From: Malacoplasma penetrans HF-2
GTDB taxonomy: Bacteria > Bacillota_I > Bacilli_A > Mycoplasmatales > Mycoplasmoidaceae
Assembly (NCBI RefSeq): GCF_000011225.1
Contig: NC_004432.1
Coordinates: 496,001-560,000 of the forward strand
Direction of reading: 5' to 3'
Length of the DNA: 64,000 bases
The translations under genes were made by a program, and so were the position numbers. Shown here one piece after another: positions 47,945 to 58,181 of the stretch (position 1 is its first letter; each line of letters opens with the position of its first letter). A model generated the notes under the pieces. That model saw only the letters and a program-made list of their open reading frames with translations, made no database searches and was not told where the DNA came from.

Positions 47945-49666
47945 ATGAAAAGTCTTGAGACCAAAATTTTAGTTTCTATGTTTGAAAATGGAGCTAAAGA
48001 AATTGCTAAACATTATGAATATATAAATGAGTTAAATGTTTTCCCAGTTCCTGATGGTGATACTGGTACAAATATGAAAATTACTGCAACATCAGCAGTT
48101 GAAGCCTTGAACAAACAGTTACCTGAACTTGGAAGTATTTATGAAGTAGGTAAATTTTTTTGTCGTCAGTTATTAATGAATGCTCGTGGTAATTCTGGGG
48201 TTATTTTTTCTCAAATTATTAGAGGTTTTTTTGAACCAATTGAAGAATCAACAAAAAAACTTACAATAGAGCTTATTGTTAGATGTTTTATTTCTGCAAA
48301 AGAAAAAGCATATAAATCAATTTCAAATCCTGTAGAAGGAACAATACTTACTATCATTAGAGAGATCTCTGAACAACTGCCTAAAGAAAATATTAATGAT
48401 GTTGAAGAATTATTTAAAAAAGCTTTAACAATTGGTTTGAATGCATTGGAAAAAACTCCTGAAATTTTACCATCATTAAAAGAAGCTAAAGTTGTAGACT
48501 CTGGTGGTTATGGTTTATGTAAGTTCTTAGAGGGAATGTATAACCAATTAGTTAATTCAGATGATGATAATGTTCAAAACAAAGATATAGAAATTGAGAA
48601 GAAAAAAGAAACTGTAGAAAGTATTTCTGTAACTAGTAAAAATACATTTATTCAATCAAAAGTAAGAAATGATATTTCTGAAGAAGGGTTTGGATATTGC
48701 TGTGAGTTTATTATTCAAAAAGATTTTATTACTCATGAAAAGCAACCTCTTAAGATTAAATTTGATTTAAATAAATTTGAAAAAGAAATGCTATTAGCAG
48801 GTGAATCTTTAGTAGTTGTAGATGACTCTGATATTGTTAAAGTTCATATCCATTCAATTACACCTTCTTTAGTATTTGAAATAGGACAAAAGTATGGAGA
48901 GTTTTTAAAACTTAAAGTTGAAAACATGACTCTTCAATACATTGAATCTCACCCAGGTGTTTCACCAAGTGATTTATTTAATAAATTCAGTTTAACTGAT
49001 GATGTTCAAATTGTAGCTACTTGTCCTTCAAGAAAAATTGCAGATTATTTAAAGAATGAATTTGGAATTAATAATGTTATTGTTACTGAAGAAACTGGTA
49101 ACCCATCCACTAATGAAATAATGAACCAAATCATTAACTGTAAGAGTAGAAACATTTTAGTGTTAACAGATGACTCAAATATTATTCTAAGTGCTGAACA
49201 AGCTGCTACATTTATGAAAGAAAGATATGATGTAGTAGTTTTAAAATCTAAAAATATTATTGAAGTGATTAATGCTTGTTTAGTATTTAGTTCTGAAAAA
49301 TCAATCTCTGAAAATGCTAGAGTTATGAATAGGGCAATTAGAAAACAAGATTCTGCTATGCTAAGTGTTTCTGTTAAAACTTCAAAATTCAATGGAGTTC
49401 ATGTTGAGAAAAATGACTTTATTGGAATCTATGATAAAAAAATTGTTTTAGCTGAAAAGAACTCTGAAATTGCTATTACTAATTTAATTAAAAAATTAAG
49501 AGATAGAAATAAGAAAGCACAACTTCTATATATAGTATATGGTCAAGGTGTAACTCTAAGAGAAATTAGAAATATTGAAAAATTTGCTAATGAAAATTAT
49601 GGGATTAAATGTAAGTTAATTGATGGTGGTCAAAAAATTTACAGATACTTTATAGGAATGTCCTAG
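47945..49666 (+). CDS. fakA: Fatty acid kinase subunit FakA (DAK/DegV-related)
   Basis: 573 residues. The N-terminal ~200 residues are the DhaL-type nucleotide-binding domain, with NVFPVPDGDTGTNMKIT (about 30-46) and NARGNSGVIFSQI (about 80-92). The centre holds HIHS-like VKVHIHSITPS. The C-terminal ~250 residues match the DAK1/DegV-like domain, ending in YGQGVTLREIRNIEKF and LIDGGQKIYRYFIGMS. FakA phosphorylates FakB-bound exogenous fatty acids, feeding acyl-phosphate to PlsY. ATG 47945 was preferred (AAGGG upstream) over GTG 47933. A terminator follows. Confidence 0.9.
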   Translation: MKSLETKILVSMFENGAKEIAKHYEYINELNVFPVPDGDTGTNMKITATSAVEALNKQLPELGSIYEVGKFFCRQLLMNARGNSGVIFSQIIRGFFEPIEESTKKLTIELIVRCFISAKEKAYKSISNPVEGTILTIIREISEQLPKENINDVEELFKKALTIGLNALEKTPEILPSLKEAKVVDSGGYGLCKFLEGMYNQLVNSDDDNVQNKDIEIEKKKETVESISVTSKNTFIQSKVRNDISEEGFGYCCEFIIQKDFITHEKQPLKIKFDLNKFEKEMLLAGESLVVVDDSDIVKVHIHSITPSLVFEIGQKYGEFLKLKVENMTLQYIESHPGVSPSDLFNKFSLTDDVQIVATCPSRKIADYLKNEFGINNVIVTEETGNPSTNEIMNQIINCKSRNILVLTDDSNIILSAEQAATFMKERYDVVVLKSKNIIEVINACLVFSSEKSISENARVMNRAIRKQDSAMLSVSVKTSKFNGVHVEKNDFIGIYDKKIVLAEKNSEIAITNLIKKLRDRNKKAQLLYIVYGQGVTLREIRNIEKFANENYGIKCKLIDGGQKIYRYFIGMS

Positions 49667-49670
49667 TTAC

Positions 49671-49713
49671 TAATTATCTTTGCTAATATTTAGCAAAGAT
49701 AATTTTTTATTTT
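49671..49713 (+). terminator. Terminator of fakA
   Basis: AATTATCTTTGCTAA and TTAGCAAAGATAATT form a perfect 15-bp stem with a 3-nt loop and a T tail. Confidence 0.93.
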
Positions 49714-49802
49714 ACTTTCATTTTTAAAAAAATGGATTAATATAAGTAATTGTTGTGTTATATTTTTGATACAATAAGTTTAATTTTGCTACTGAGGATT
49801 AT

Positions 49803-51926
49803 ATGGATAAATTGTTAATTATTGAGTCTCCAAATAAAATTAAAACTCTTACTAAGTACTTAGGCAAAGATTATGAGATCATTGCTACAATTGGTCATAT
49901 TAGAGATTTGAATCAATTTGGAATGGGGTTTGATGCTGACTTTGAACCAAAGTGAGTAATCCCTTCAGTTAAAAAGAATTCTAAAAATAAAAATGAAGTA
50001 AGTAAAAAAGAAATTGTTGAAAAACTAAAAAAATCAGCTTCTAAAGCTAAAGAAATCTATATTGCAACCGACCCTGACCGGGAAGGTGAAGCAATTGCAT
50101 GACATGTATACGAAGTGTTAGATGCTGCGAGTCAAAAGAAATGTAAAAGAATCACATTTAATGAAATTACTAAGAATGCAATTTTAGAATCATTAAATCA
50201 TAAAAGAGATATTGATATTAATTGAGTTCAATCACAATTTGCTAGAAGAATAATTGATAGATTAATTGGGTTTAAATTATCAAAGTTATTACAAACTAAA
50301 CTTAAAGCAGATTCTGCTGGTAGAGTGCAATCTGTTGCTTTAAAGTTCATTGAAGATAGAGAAAAAGAAATTAGAAACTTTGTTGCTGAAAACTGATGAA
50401 CTTTAGATGTTATGTTAGAAGATAACAATTCTTTAATTTTGAAATCAATTGATCCAAATTTAAAAAATATTAAATTATCAGAAAAGAAGTTTTCTACATC
50501 TGGTTTAGATATTGCTGATGAAGAATCTGCAAATAACTTATTAAATGCTTTAGACAAGAAGTTTAAAGTTAAATCAATTGAAGAACCGTCTTTTTATTCT
50601 TCTTATCCAAAATCTCCATATAAGACTTCAACTTTACAACAAGATGCTATTAATAAATTAGGGTGAAATTCTAAAAAGATTACTTTAATTGCTCAACACT
50701 TATATGAAGGTGTTGAAGTTGATGGCAACCAAATTGCTTTAATCTCATATCCTAGAACTGATAGTTTAAGATTGAGTGATACTTTTGTTCAAAGTGCTTT
50801 CAAATTTATTGAAGAAACATATGGGAAAGATTATGTTGGTAAGTATCAAGTAAAATCTAGTGCAAATGATGCAAATACTCAAGATGCTCATGAGGCAATT
50901 AGACCAATTGATCCATACTTAACTCCTCAAGAATTAAAGAACAAAATATCTAAAGATGAGTTTGCTTTATACCAATTAATTTACAATAGAACAGTAGCTT
51001 CATTAATGGCTGCAGCAAAGTTTAAAAAAGTAACTATTAAGTTTGACAACAATAATTGTGAATTCTATACATTCTCAAGAGAGTGTTTATTTTTAGGATT
51101 TAAAAAATTATATGTTGAAGATAATGAGGATGAAGAAAATAAATTAATTGATTTAAATAATTATCCAGTTGGTAAAGAATTTAAATCTAAAGTAATGGAA
51201 GTTAAAAAACATGAAACTCAACCACCTCAAAGATACACACAAGCTACTCTTATTGGAGACTTAGAAAGTGCAGGGGTAGGAAGACCTTCAACTTACAGTT
51301 CAATGGCTAATATTGCTTTAGAACGTGGATATGCAGTTACTGATAAGAAAGCTTATGTGATGACTGACATTGGAAAAATTGTTGTTGACCAATTAGAAAA
51401 ATTCTTCCCTGATATTATTAATAAAGATTTCACTAAGAAGATGGAAGAACATCTAGATCAAATAGCTTCAGGTAATGAAGAGTGAAAATCATGACTTAAA
51501 AAATTTGCTCCAGGCTTTGATGAAGAAGTTAAAAAAGCATATGACACAATGGAAAAAATCAGTGATGAAAAAGTAGGTAGAGAATGTCCTAAATGTGGAA
51601 AAGACTTACTTTACAAAAGAGCAAGACGTGGTGGAAGCAAATTTATTGGTTGTAGTGGATACCCTGAATGTACTCACTTAGAACCACTTGAAAAACCAGA
51701 AGAGTTAGAAATAAGCTGTCCTGAATGTGGTTCTAAATTATTAAAAAGAAAATCTAAAAGACAACAAGTCTTTGTTGGGTGTTCTAGTTGACCAAAATGT
51801 AACTATATCATTAGTGATAAACTATTTGATAAACACATGAAAGAAACACCAGATAAACCTCTTCCTAGCAAAAAGGAATTAGAGGAAATAAGAGCTGCAA
51901 GATTGCCAAAGTGAAAAAAGAACTAA
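49803..51926 (+). CDS. topA: DNA topoisomerase I
   Basis: 707 residues. The TOPRIM domain begins [18 protein letters not shown] and carries [14 protein letters not shown]. The active-site Tyr316 is in [13 protein letters not shown]. The C-terminus has two zinc-ribbon units: CPKCGKDL with CSGYPEC, and CPECGSKL with CSSWPKC. It relaxes negative supercoils. ATG 49803 follows GAGGA with proper spacing. Three in-frame TGA codons near the end break the frame under the standard code. A terminator shared with the convergent gene follows. Confidence 0.96.
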
Positions 51927-51941
51927 GTAATTTAAGACATT

Positions 51942-51978
51942 AAAAAAAATCTTGTTATTAAACAAGATTTTTTTTAAT
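51942..51978. terminator. Bidirectional terminator between topA and the convergent gene
   Basis: AAAAAATCTTGTT pairs with AACAAGATTTTTT around a 5-nt loop, with A and T flanks suited to both directions. Confidence 0.88.
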
Positions 51979-52729
51979 CTATTCAATGAGGTAATACTTT
52001 GTTCTTTTGTCTTTTTAAACTTCTTGTATCTGTTACTAAAAAATCAAATGGAAGTTGTTTGCTGAATTTTTTTTGGAAATGATAAATTCCATAAATTGCT
52101 TCTTCTAACTTTAAATCACTTAGTAATACAATTGGTTTAGTACCATAAACTTCTAGTGCATCCTCTGCTCTAAATATTTTATTGTCATAGTAGTTATCTA
52201 AAACTACATCATTAAAGAAGTTAAAAAAGTTTAATGAGTTTTCTTGGTGAAAGTTAGAATAAAAATCTTTATCAAAATCATAAAAATTACTAGATCATGT
52301 AAAAACTGAAAAATCTGGATTTGCTTCTTTTCTAATTAAAGTTTCAACAACTCCTAATCCTGAGTTTTCATAAGATTTAATATTGTGGAAAACTCTTACA
52401 GCTTCTTCTTTAGTTAAAGAAACAAAAAAGGTAAATGGTAAGAAGTTATCAAGAATCTCTCTAATTGTCTTTTTAGTATATAAATAAGGTTGTTTAAATA
52501 TAACTATTAGGTTGTGAATCAAATCTGTTAATTCATCTAACATGTTTTCTTTTTCAACTCTTTCTTTTCTGTCATTAAGATCAAAGTCTGTATTAAAAAG
52601 AGTTTTTAAAGATCTAATTGTTACTATGTAAGATCTTTCATTAAGTTCTAATTTACTTTTGATTCTTTCAATATTTTGTTTATTCTTAATTTTTTCTCAA
52701 AAAGGAATTTTTATATTGTTGCTGTTCAT
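51974..52729 (-). CDS. Hypothetical protein, 251 aa
   Basis: Minus-strand frame from ATG at 52729 to TAA at 51974; the TGA-Trp codons split it under the standard code. N-terminus MNSNNIKIPFWEKIKNKQNI; mixed alpha/beta content, a KERVEKENMLDELTDLIHN helix, no signal or membrane segment, and a basic C-terminus (RSLKRQKNKVLPHW). I do not recognise the family. acpP lies 81 nt upstream on the same strand, so cotranscription is possible, but an AT-rich hairpin between them may separate them. Confidence 0.7.
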
Positions 52730-52784
52730 ATCAATATTAAATTATAAACATTAATTTAAAAAACCTCTATTGTTAGTAAAATAA

Positions 52785-52818
52785 AAAAATCATATTTTCA
52801 TACGATTTTTTTATTTGA
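52785..52818 (-). terminator. Possible terminator of acpP
   Basis: AAAAAATC pairs with GATTTTTT around a 12-nt loop, overlapping the acpP stop. On the minus strand it ends in T residues. Confidence 0.5.
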
Positions 52819-53053
52819 TTGTACTTTGGATTAAATTCAGCAAATCACTTGGTGTTTTAATTTCTATCAGTTTTTCATCTGGTAAACTGATTTTTAGTTG
52901 TTCTTCAACTTGAACAATCATTTCTAACATATCTAATGAATTTAAACCAAGGTCTTTTAAGTTACTATTAATATTTTTGTTGTTAATTTTAAGTGATGAA
53001 TGGTTCTTTTCAAGAACTTTATTAACTTCAGTAGTAATTTGTTCTATAGTCAT
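52811..53053 (-). CDS. acpP: Acyl carrier protein
   Basis: 80 residues, acidic. The phosphopantetheine attachment site is Ser39 in LGLNSLDMLEM; the usual DSL is NSL here, as in some diverged ACPs. The four-helix pattern with VQVEEQLKISLPDEKL matches the family. Without a full fatty-acid synthase in such a genome, its role is likely acyl transfer with PlsY/PlsC or another acyltransferase; that is inference. Confidence 0.9.
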   Translation of the reverse strand: MTIEQITTEVNKVLEKNHSSLKINNKNINSNLKDLGLNSLDMLEMIVQVEEQLKISLPDEKLIEIKTPSDLLNLIQSTIK

Positions 53054-53174
53054 ATTAACTTCCTTATTTATCTAATTATTGATTAATTTATAATTAATAC
53101 TTTTTATTGTATTACAAAAAGAGAACTACTATGTTATTTGTTAGATAAACAATTTAATAATAATTTTGGATAAA

Positions 53175-53574
53175 TTAAACATTACCACCTGTTTTGTTGT
53201 ATCCACTAACAAAAGAATTATATTTTTCTATTAATTCTTTTTCTAATGAATCTAATTCATCTTTAGTTTCACATTCAATTGTTTTATAGTAAAAATCATC
53301 ACCATTTCATCAGTCTTTTGCAAAGATAATATTTTTAACATCATTGTTATTGAAATGATCTCTAAAAATTCTTTTATTAACATTTTTTGACTGACCTACA
53401 TAATAAAGATTCTTAGTTTTATTTCAAATAATATAAACTCCTTTAAAGATATCTTTTTTACTAAAGTTCATTTCATGTCTTAAATCTAGAAAACCATCCT
53501 CATCAAAAACTTTCACCCTATAATCAGTTTGTTTAATTTCATTGATTTTCTCTAATAAAGAATTTATTGATTTA
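53175..53574 (-). pseudogene. C-terminal part of an IS-split gene: GIY-YIG endonuclease domain
   Basis: Reading leftwards from the IS edge, an open frame KSINSLLEKINEIKQTDYR... leads into GVYIIWNKTKNLYYVGQSKN and VNKRIFRDH, the GIY-YIG signature (GVY...YVG, then Arg), ending at TAA 53175-53177. There is no start codon between the in-frame stop just inside the IS and the domain. Deleting the IS and one 5-bp duplication joins this frame to the fragment at 55923-56676 without a shift. GIY-YIG domains cut DNA in repair, restriction or homing. The fragment is probably not expressed alone. Confidence 0.8.
53570..53574. other. Target-site duplication, left copy
   Basis: ATTTA directly before the IS left end, repeated at 55923-55927. 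Confidence 0.8.
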
Positions 53575-53629
53575 TGTTATCGGTAAAGTTAAATCCCCAC
53601 CTTTCGGCAAAGTTAATTCCCCACCCCCC
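53575..53629. repeat. IS left terminal region with two tandem ~24-bp units
   Basis: Unit 1 starts CGGTAAAGTTAAATCCCC and unit 2 CGGCAAAGTTAATTCCCC, followed by a run of C. Confidence 0.85.
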
Positions 53630-53685
53630 GTGAGGACTTAACTAAAGAAATGGGGATTTTTATAATTTCTCTAATAGGGGGAATT

Positions 53686-55062
53686 ATGAAAAAAATTAAC
53701 AAAATAAGAATGATAGATAAAATTAAAGAATTGTTAAAAAATCAACAAGTAGTAAACATTAAGGCTTTATCTAGAGATTTACAAATAGACAGAAAAACTG
53801 TTAGGAAGTATTTAAGAATTTTAAGTAATAACCCAGAATTAAAATCTTGTGACTTCAAAAGAAAATATAAAAAACCATCTAAGAATTTTTTATCACAAAT
53901 TGAACATATTATAGAAGAGAGAATTGAATCTTATAAAGAAAAAACCAATGGAACTAAACCATCAATATTTTCAATTTATGAACATCTCTTGGATTACTTA
54001 CCTTCAAAGCTTGAAATATCTAAAACTGAATTTAAAAATAAAATTTCCTATTCTACTTTTAAATCATTTTTAAAAGAAAATTATGATTATTCTTCAAGAG
54101 CTATTACTCCTCCAAAAAAAATAATAAAGGAAACCTATCCTGGAAAAATTTTGGAAATAGACTGGGCTGAAAATATTGTCATTCATACAAAGGAAGATGG
54201 AAAGTTAAAAATTAATATTTTGGTTACAAAGTTCTCGTATTCTAGATATATGAAGTTATTTGTTTCTTATGAAAAGAGTTCTCAAACTGTATTGAAGTTT
54301 TTAGTCTCTGCATTGGCAGAATTCCAAGGCAGCCCTCTTTATTTAGTTTGCGACAACATGAAATCTATTATTTCTAAAAACCAAAACTATTTAAACAAAA
54401 AGCCAATTTTAGAAAAACATTGAAATGATTTTGAAAGAGATTTTGGTATAGAGATTATTCCATGTGATCCAGCTTCACCAGAACAAAAAGCTAAGGTTGA
54501 AAGTGCTGTAAGAATTGCAAAAAAAATAAAAGCTTGAACTGGAGTAATTGAAAACAAAAATCACTTAATAGAAATTGTTAAAAACATAGAATCTAAATAC
54601 AACAACAGTGAGAATGGTGTGGGGTTTAAACCAATTCAATCTTTTTTAAAACAAGAATTGCATACACTTCAACCTTTACCTAACAAAAAAATTATTGAAG
54701 GTTATTTAAATTCAAAAGAAACAAGAATGGTAAAAAATGACTATAAAATAGCATTTTTAAGCAATTTTTACTACTTACCACCTTTATATCTAAATGAATA
54801 TGTGCAAATATATCAAGATGATTCTAATGTCTACATAGAACATAATGGAACAATAATTGCAACATATGAAAACAGTTTAAAAGTAGCTAAGCATTCTTTT
54901 ACTACAACAGAAATTCATTCAGAAATTTTAAAGTATGAATTTTTAAAAAGAGGTGACAATATTTCAGAAGAAGTCATTAGGAAAATGGCAAAAGAAACTG
55001 TTGAGTCATTAGACTTGCAGTATAAACTAAAAGTTTTTAATCAGAAAAATCAGGAGACCTAA
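53686..55062 (+). CDS. istA: IS21-family transposase IstA
   Basis: 458 residues from ATG 53686, preceded by AGGGGG (ATG 53650 upstream lacks an RBS). An N-terminal helix-turn-helix lies at about 25-50 (VNIKALSRDLQIDRKTVRKYL). The DDE triad is visible: Asp in LEIDWAEN (about 162), Asp in LVCDNMKS (about 222) and Glu in ASPEQKAKVESAV (about 270). It catalyses strand transfer of the element. Two TGA-Trp codons show adaptation to this genetic code. istB follows after 1 nt. Confidence 0.93.
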
Positions 55063-55063
55063 A

Positions 55064-55825
55064 ATGAAAGAAATTGAAAATTTGTTAAATGAAGTTAAAT
55101 GAACAACAAATGAAAAGGTATTTAATCTTTTAATGGATCAAAGATATTCTAGTCCTTTAATTGTTGAATTTTTAAAATCAATTTTAAGAGAGGAGGTAAA
55201 CTTCAAAACTAAAAGAAGAAAATATTTAAAAGTTAAAACAGGAGGATTTGGAATAATAAAAACTATAGAAGAATTTGATTTCACTTTTCAACCACAAATA
55301 AATCAAAATCAAATTAATTATTTTTTAAATTTTGATTTTATAAAAAATAAACAAAATATAATTTTTCAAGGTACTTCAGGGGTTGGAAAAACTCATCTTG
55401 CCACAGCTATTGGGATTGCTGCTGCAGAGTCAAAATATAGTGTTTATTTTATTGACTGCAATAGGTTGTTAAATAATTTACAAGAAGCAAAATTTAAAAA
55501 CCAACTTGCTCAAAGAATTAAACACTATTCTAAGTACAAGTTACTGATAATTGATGAATTGGGATTTCTTCCCATGGATCAAGAAAAAGCAAATATATTT
55601 TTTCAATTGGTTAATAGTAGATATTTAAAAAGCTCAACAATTATTACAACAAATAAACTATTTTCAGAATGGGGAAAACTATTCCAAGATGAAGTTATAG
55701 CAAGTGCAATATTGGATAGATTATTACATAAATCCCATGTTGTTAGCATTGCTGGAAAATCTTATAGAAACTATGAGTCTTTAAAATTAAAAGAAGAAAT
55801 TGAATGAAAGGATAATGTTAAATAA
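55064..55825 (+). CDS. istB: IS21-family helper ATPase IstB
   Basis: 253 residues, DnaC/DnaA-related AAA+ fold. Walker A is GTSGVGKTHLATAIG (about residues 104-118), Walker B is KLLIIDELGFLP, and the following DQEKANIFFQLVNSRY and STIITTNKLFSEW match IstB. It selects targets and activates IstA. RBS AGGAG 8 nt upstream. The C-terminal WKDNVK ends at TAA 55823. Confidence 0.93.
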
Positions 55826-55867
55826 AACCCTTTTAAATAAAAAAAGTTAAGTCCCACATTTATACTA

Positions 55868-55922
55868 AGGGGTGGGGAATTAACTTTACCGAAAGGGTGG
55901 GGAATTAACTTTACCAAAAACA
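55868..55922. repeat. IS right terminal region with two tandem ~24-bp units
   Basis: Inverted copies of GGTAAAGTTAATTCCCCACC at about 55871-55890 and 55897-55915 mirror the left end. Confidence 0.85.
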
Positions 55923-55927
55923 ATTTA
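55923..55927. other. Target-site duplication, right copy
   Basis: ATTTA directly after the IS right end, matching 53570-53574. Confidence 0.8.
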
Positions 55928-56676
55928 TTTTTATCATCAATTTTTTTGTTAACTAACTCATGGTTTTTTTCAAAGTTGTTTTTTATCTTTTCAAATTCAG
56001 ATTCCAGTACACTAATTTGTCTTTTATTGTTTTCAGCTTTTTTCTCACTAGTGTATGTACATAATATTGCAATACCTATAATAAGAGGTAATGTGATAAT
56101 ACCAACAACTAATCTATATGTTGGATCTTTTCTAATTTTTGTTTTTAATTTTATACGTCTTACTATTTCTTCTTTGTCTTTATAATCTGCTTCTTGCTCT
56201 TGTAATCAAAAACTCATTTGGTTAATTTCTTGATTTATATTTGTTATTTGATTTTGATATTTATCACATTCTTTTTTCTTCTCTAATCAGCTTGGAATAT
56301 AAGTTTTGCTAAGACAGAAATTTAACTTATTAACTAATTCAACTTTTAAGTCATCATTTATCTTATTCATTTGTAGAATTTCTTCTTCCATGAATCTTAT
56401 TGGAATTATTTTTTTGTTAAATTTAACTAATGAAGAATATCTAATACTAACATCTTCATATATTGGAGTTTTATTATAATTGTATGTAACATATCTTGTT
56501 ATTTTAGGTTTCATTGATTTATGTTTAATGTGAAAACTTAAAGTATTTGTTTCACTATCAAATTCAAAACTGTCTATGAAATCCAGTTCTTCAAATTTAT
56601 TTGGATCATTATATCCATTTGTATTTTCATCATAAGAAAAATTATTAAATCAATTAAATCGATTTCTATGTCTCAT
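55923..56676 (-). pseudogene. N-terminal part of the IS-split gene: membrane and coiled-coil region
   Basis: ATG at 56676 reads MRHRNRFNWFNNFSYDENTN; about 250 codons reach the IS. Residues about 1-130 are soluble and polar; a single membrane helix (LVVGIITLPLIIGIAILCTY, about 195-215) is followed by a coiled coil (ENNKRQISVLESEFEKI onward). In the present state the frame runs into the IS and stops at 55771-55773. In the uninterrupted gene the coiled coil would lead straight into the GIY-YIG domain at 53574-53175, giving a membrane-anchored nuclease-like protein of roughly 380 residues. Confidence 0.78.
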
Positions 56677-57028
56677 ATTTGTTTTACCTTTCTAAAAAAA
56701 TTTATATAAATTAAAAAATGAACTTTATAACTATTTAACAAAGTTAATATTATAGTTAAATAGTTGTTTAGAGCACCTATAAATTATAATAAAAAACCAT
56801 ATGCTGAAGGATATTTATTTCTGTGGGGGGAAATAAAAATTAATATAGTTTTATTAACCTTAGATAAATATTCATAATATTTTAAAATATGTGTTTACTA
56901 TTAATCATTAGATAATAATAAAAAAATCTATACATTAGAAGATAATTTAATAAAGAAGGTTTTATAGAAAGTTTTATTTAAAATTGTCTTTTTAATAAAA
57001 TAAAATTTTTTATGATGGTTAAATTAAT
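56677..57028. other. Gene-free spacer with an 11-bp inverted repeat
   Basis: 352 bp. AACTATTTAAC (56729-56739) and GTTAAATAGTT (56755-56765) are perfect inverted copies 15 nt apart, in the promoter region of the split minus-strand gene. A GGGGGG string near 56825 has no ORF behind it longer than 11 codons. Nothing else was recognised. Confidence 0.5.
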
Positions 57029-58003
57029 ATGGCAAAAGATCAAATTGAATTGTTTAAAAACAGTTTAAAAAGTTTAGATAGAGTTAATGACTTACTAAAA
57101 AACCACAAAGATAATAAAGAAAAAATCCTATTGGATATTTACAAATTATTGATTGATAAAGAACCTAGGATTAAAAGTTTCAAAAAAGTAAATATAAATT
57201 TTTTAAATGAAGTACTAGAAATATTCTTTAATAACCTAAATGAAATTTCAATGTCATTTTATGAAGCTCAAAACTCTCTCTATATATTTCTTGATGACAA
57301 TAATATTAGTCCTAAAATTATATTTAATGATTCTAATAAAAAAGGCTTTTCTGATTATCATGAAATGTATGGTGAAGTTGTAGATGAAATAATAAAGAGT
57401 ATTCATGTAGTTACAAATTTATCCACAGATTCTCACTATGATGAAATATTACAAACTATTGGTCTTTTTACAGACTATTTTTTTGAAATTTCAGATATTA
57501 TTGATTTATTTTTAGAAGATGTTGACACAGTACTTGGGTACTTATTTAAAAAAGATCTGATTGATGAATTTGATGAAGAGTACATTGATAAATTTATTGA
57601 AGTTTCTGTTGAGAATATTTATTTAAGAGATTCTTTTGCTATTAATACAGATACATTAATACAAAGAACAATGATTTTGATATTTTCACATTTGTATAAT
57701 GGTGCATACAAAAGATTCCTTAAGAAAAATAAAGACTTAGATAAAGTTGATGATTATTTAACAGAAGATAAAAAAGAGGAACATTTTTTATCATGTAAAA
57801 AAGATCTTTTAACATTCTCAAAAATGATTGCATCAGTTACTGAGAATATAATGATAATTAATAAATTGAATAGAAAAATAACTAAAAATGAAAATCCATT
57901 GTTCTATTGTGAGGAAAATAAAAAATATTGAAAAGATATGTTTCAAGAATTTAAAAAAATAAATGAATCCTTTTTATTTTTAAAAAAAACACTAAAATAT
58001 TAA
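57029..58003 (+). CDS. Hypothetical helical protein, 324 aa
   Basis: Starts MAKDQIELFKNSLKSLDRVN and ends at TAA 58001. The body is nearly all helical and rich in Asp, Glu, Lys, Phe and Ile (for example SDIIDLFLEDVDTVLGYLF). No signal, no membrane helix, no catalytic motif that I recognise. It has no close RBS. It stands alone between the IS-split gene and an AAA ATPase; a repeat cluster follows its stop. Function unknown. Confidence 0.75.
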
Positions 58004-58014
58004 TTTATTAAAAA

Positions 58015-58134
58015 GGATAAAACTAGGAGTACTTTTAACCAAAATGGTTAAAATAATACCCGGAATTATCCAAAATTGGATAAAACTAGGAGTACTTTTA
58101 ACCAAAAATGTGAAATATACTCCCATTTTTATCC
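58015..58134. repeat. Intergenic repeat cluster upstream of the DUF4143 ATPase
   Basis: A 30-nt direct repeat (GGATAAAACTAGGAGTAC onward) at 58015-58044 and 58078-58107, and an inverted near-copy TACTCCCATTTTTATCC at 58118-58134 (15 of 17 matches). Between and around them are palindromes TTAACCA/TGGTTAA and TTATCCAA/TTGGATAA. It could be operators, a small non-autonomous element end or a structured leader. Confidence 0.7.
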
Positions 58135-58181
58135 TAAGATAAAATGTTTTTAATAAACTCATCTATATAAGGTATTTTTCT

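Larger units (their letters stand above)
53575..55922 (+). mobile_element. IS21-family insertion sequence, 2348 bp, apparently intact
   Basis: The element carries istA and istB in order, 1 nt apart. The ends are inverted: TGTTATCGGTAAAGTTAA on the left and TGTTTTTGGTAAAGTTAA read inwards from the right, both beginning with TG as in IS21. Each end has two tandem copies of a ~24-bp unit (GGTAAAGTTAATTCCCCACC-like), the multiple transposase-binding repeats expected of this family. It is flanked by a 5-bp ATTTA duplication. It interrupts a membrane/GIY-YIG gene. Both ORFs are complete, so it may still be active. Confidence 0.92.

Noticed and set aside
49045-49392. A 115-codon minus-strand ORF opposite fakA.
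   Set aside because: Antisense shadow of the conserved C-terminal FakA domain; no RBS or domain.
56760-56860. A small ORF near the GGGGGG string (MLKDIYFCGGK).
   Set aside because: Only 11 codons and the G run lies inside it rather than before a start.
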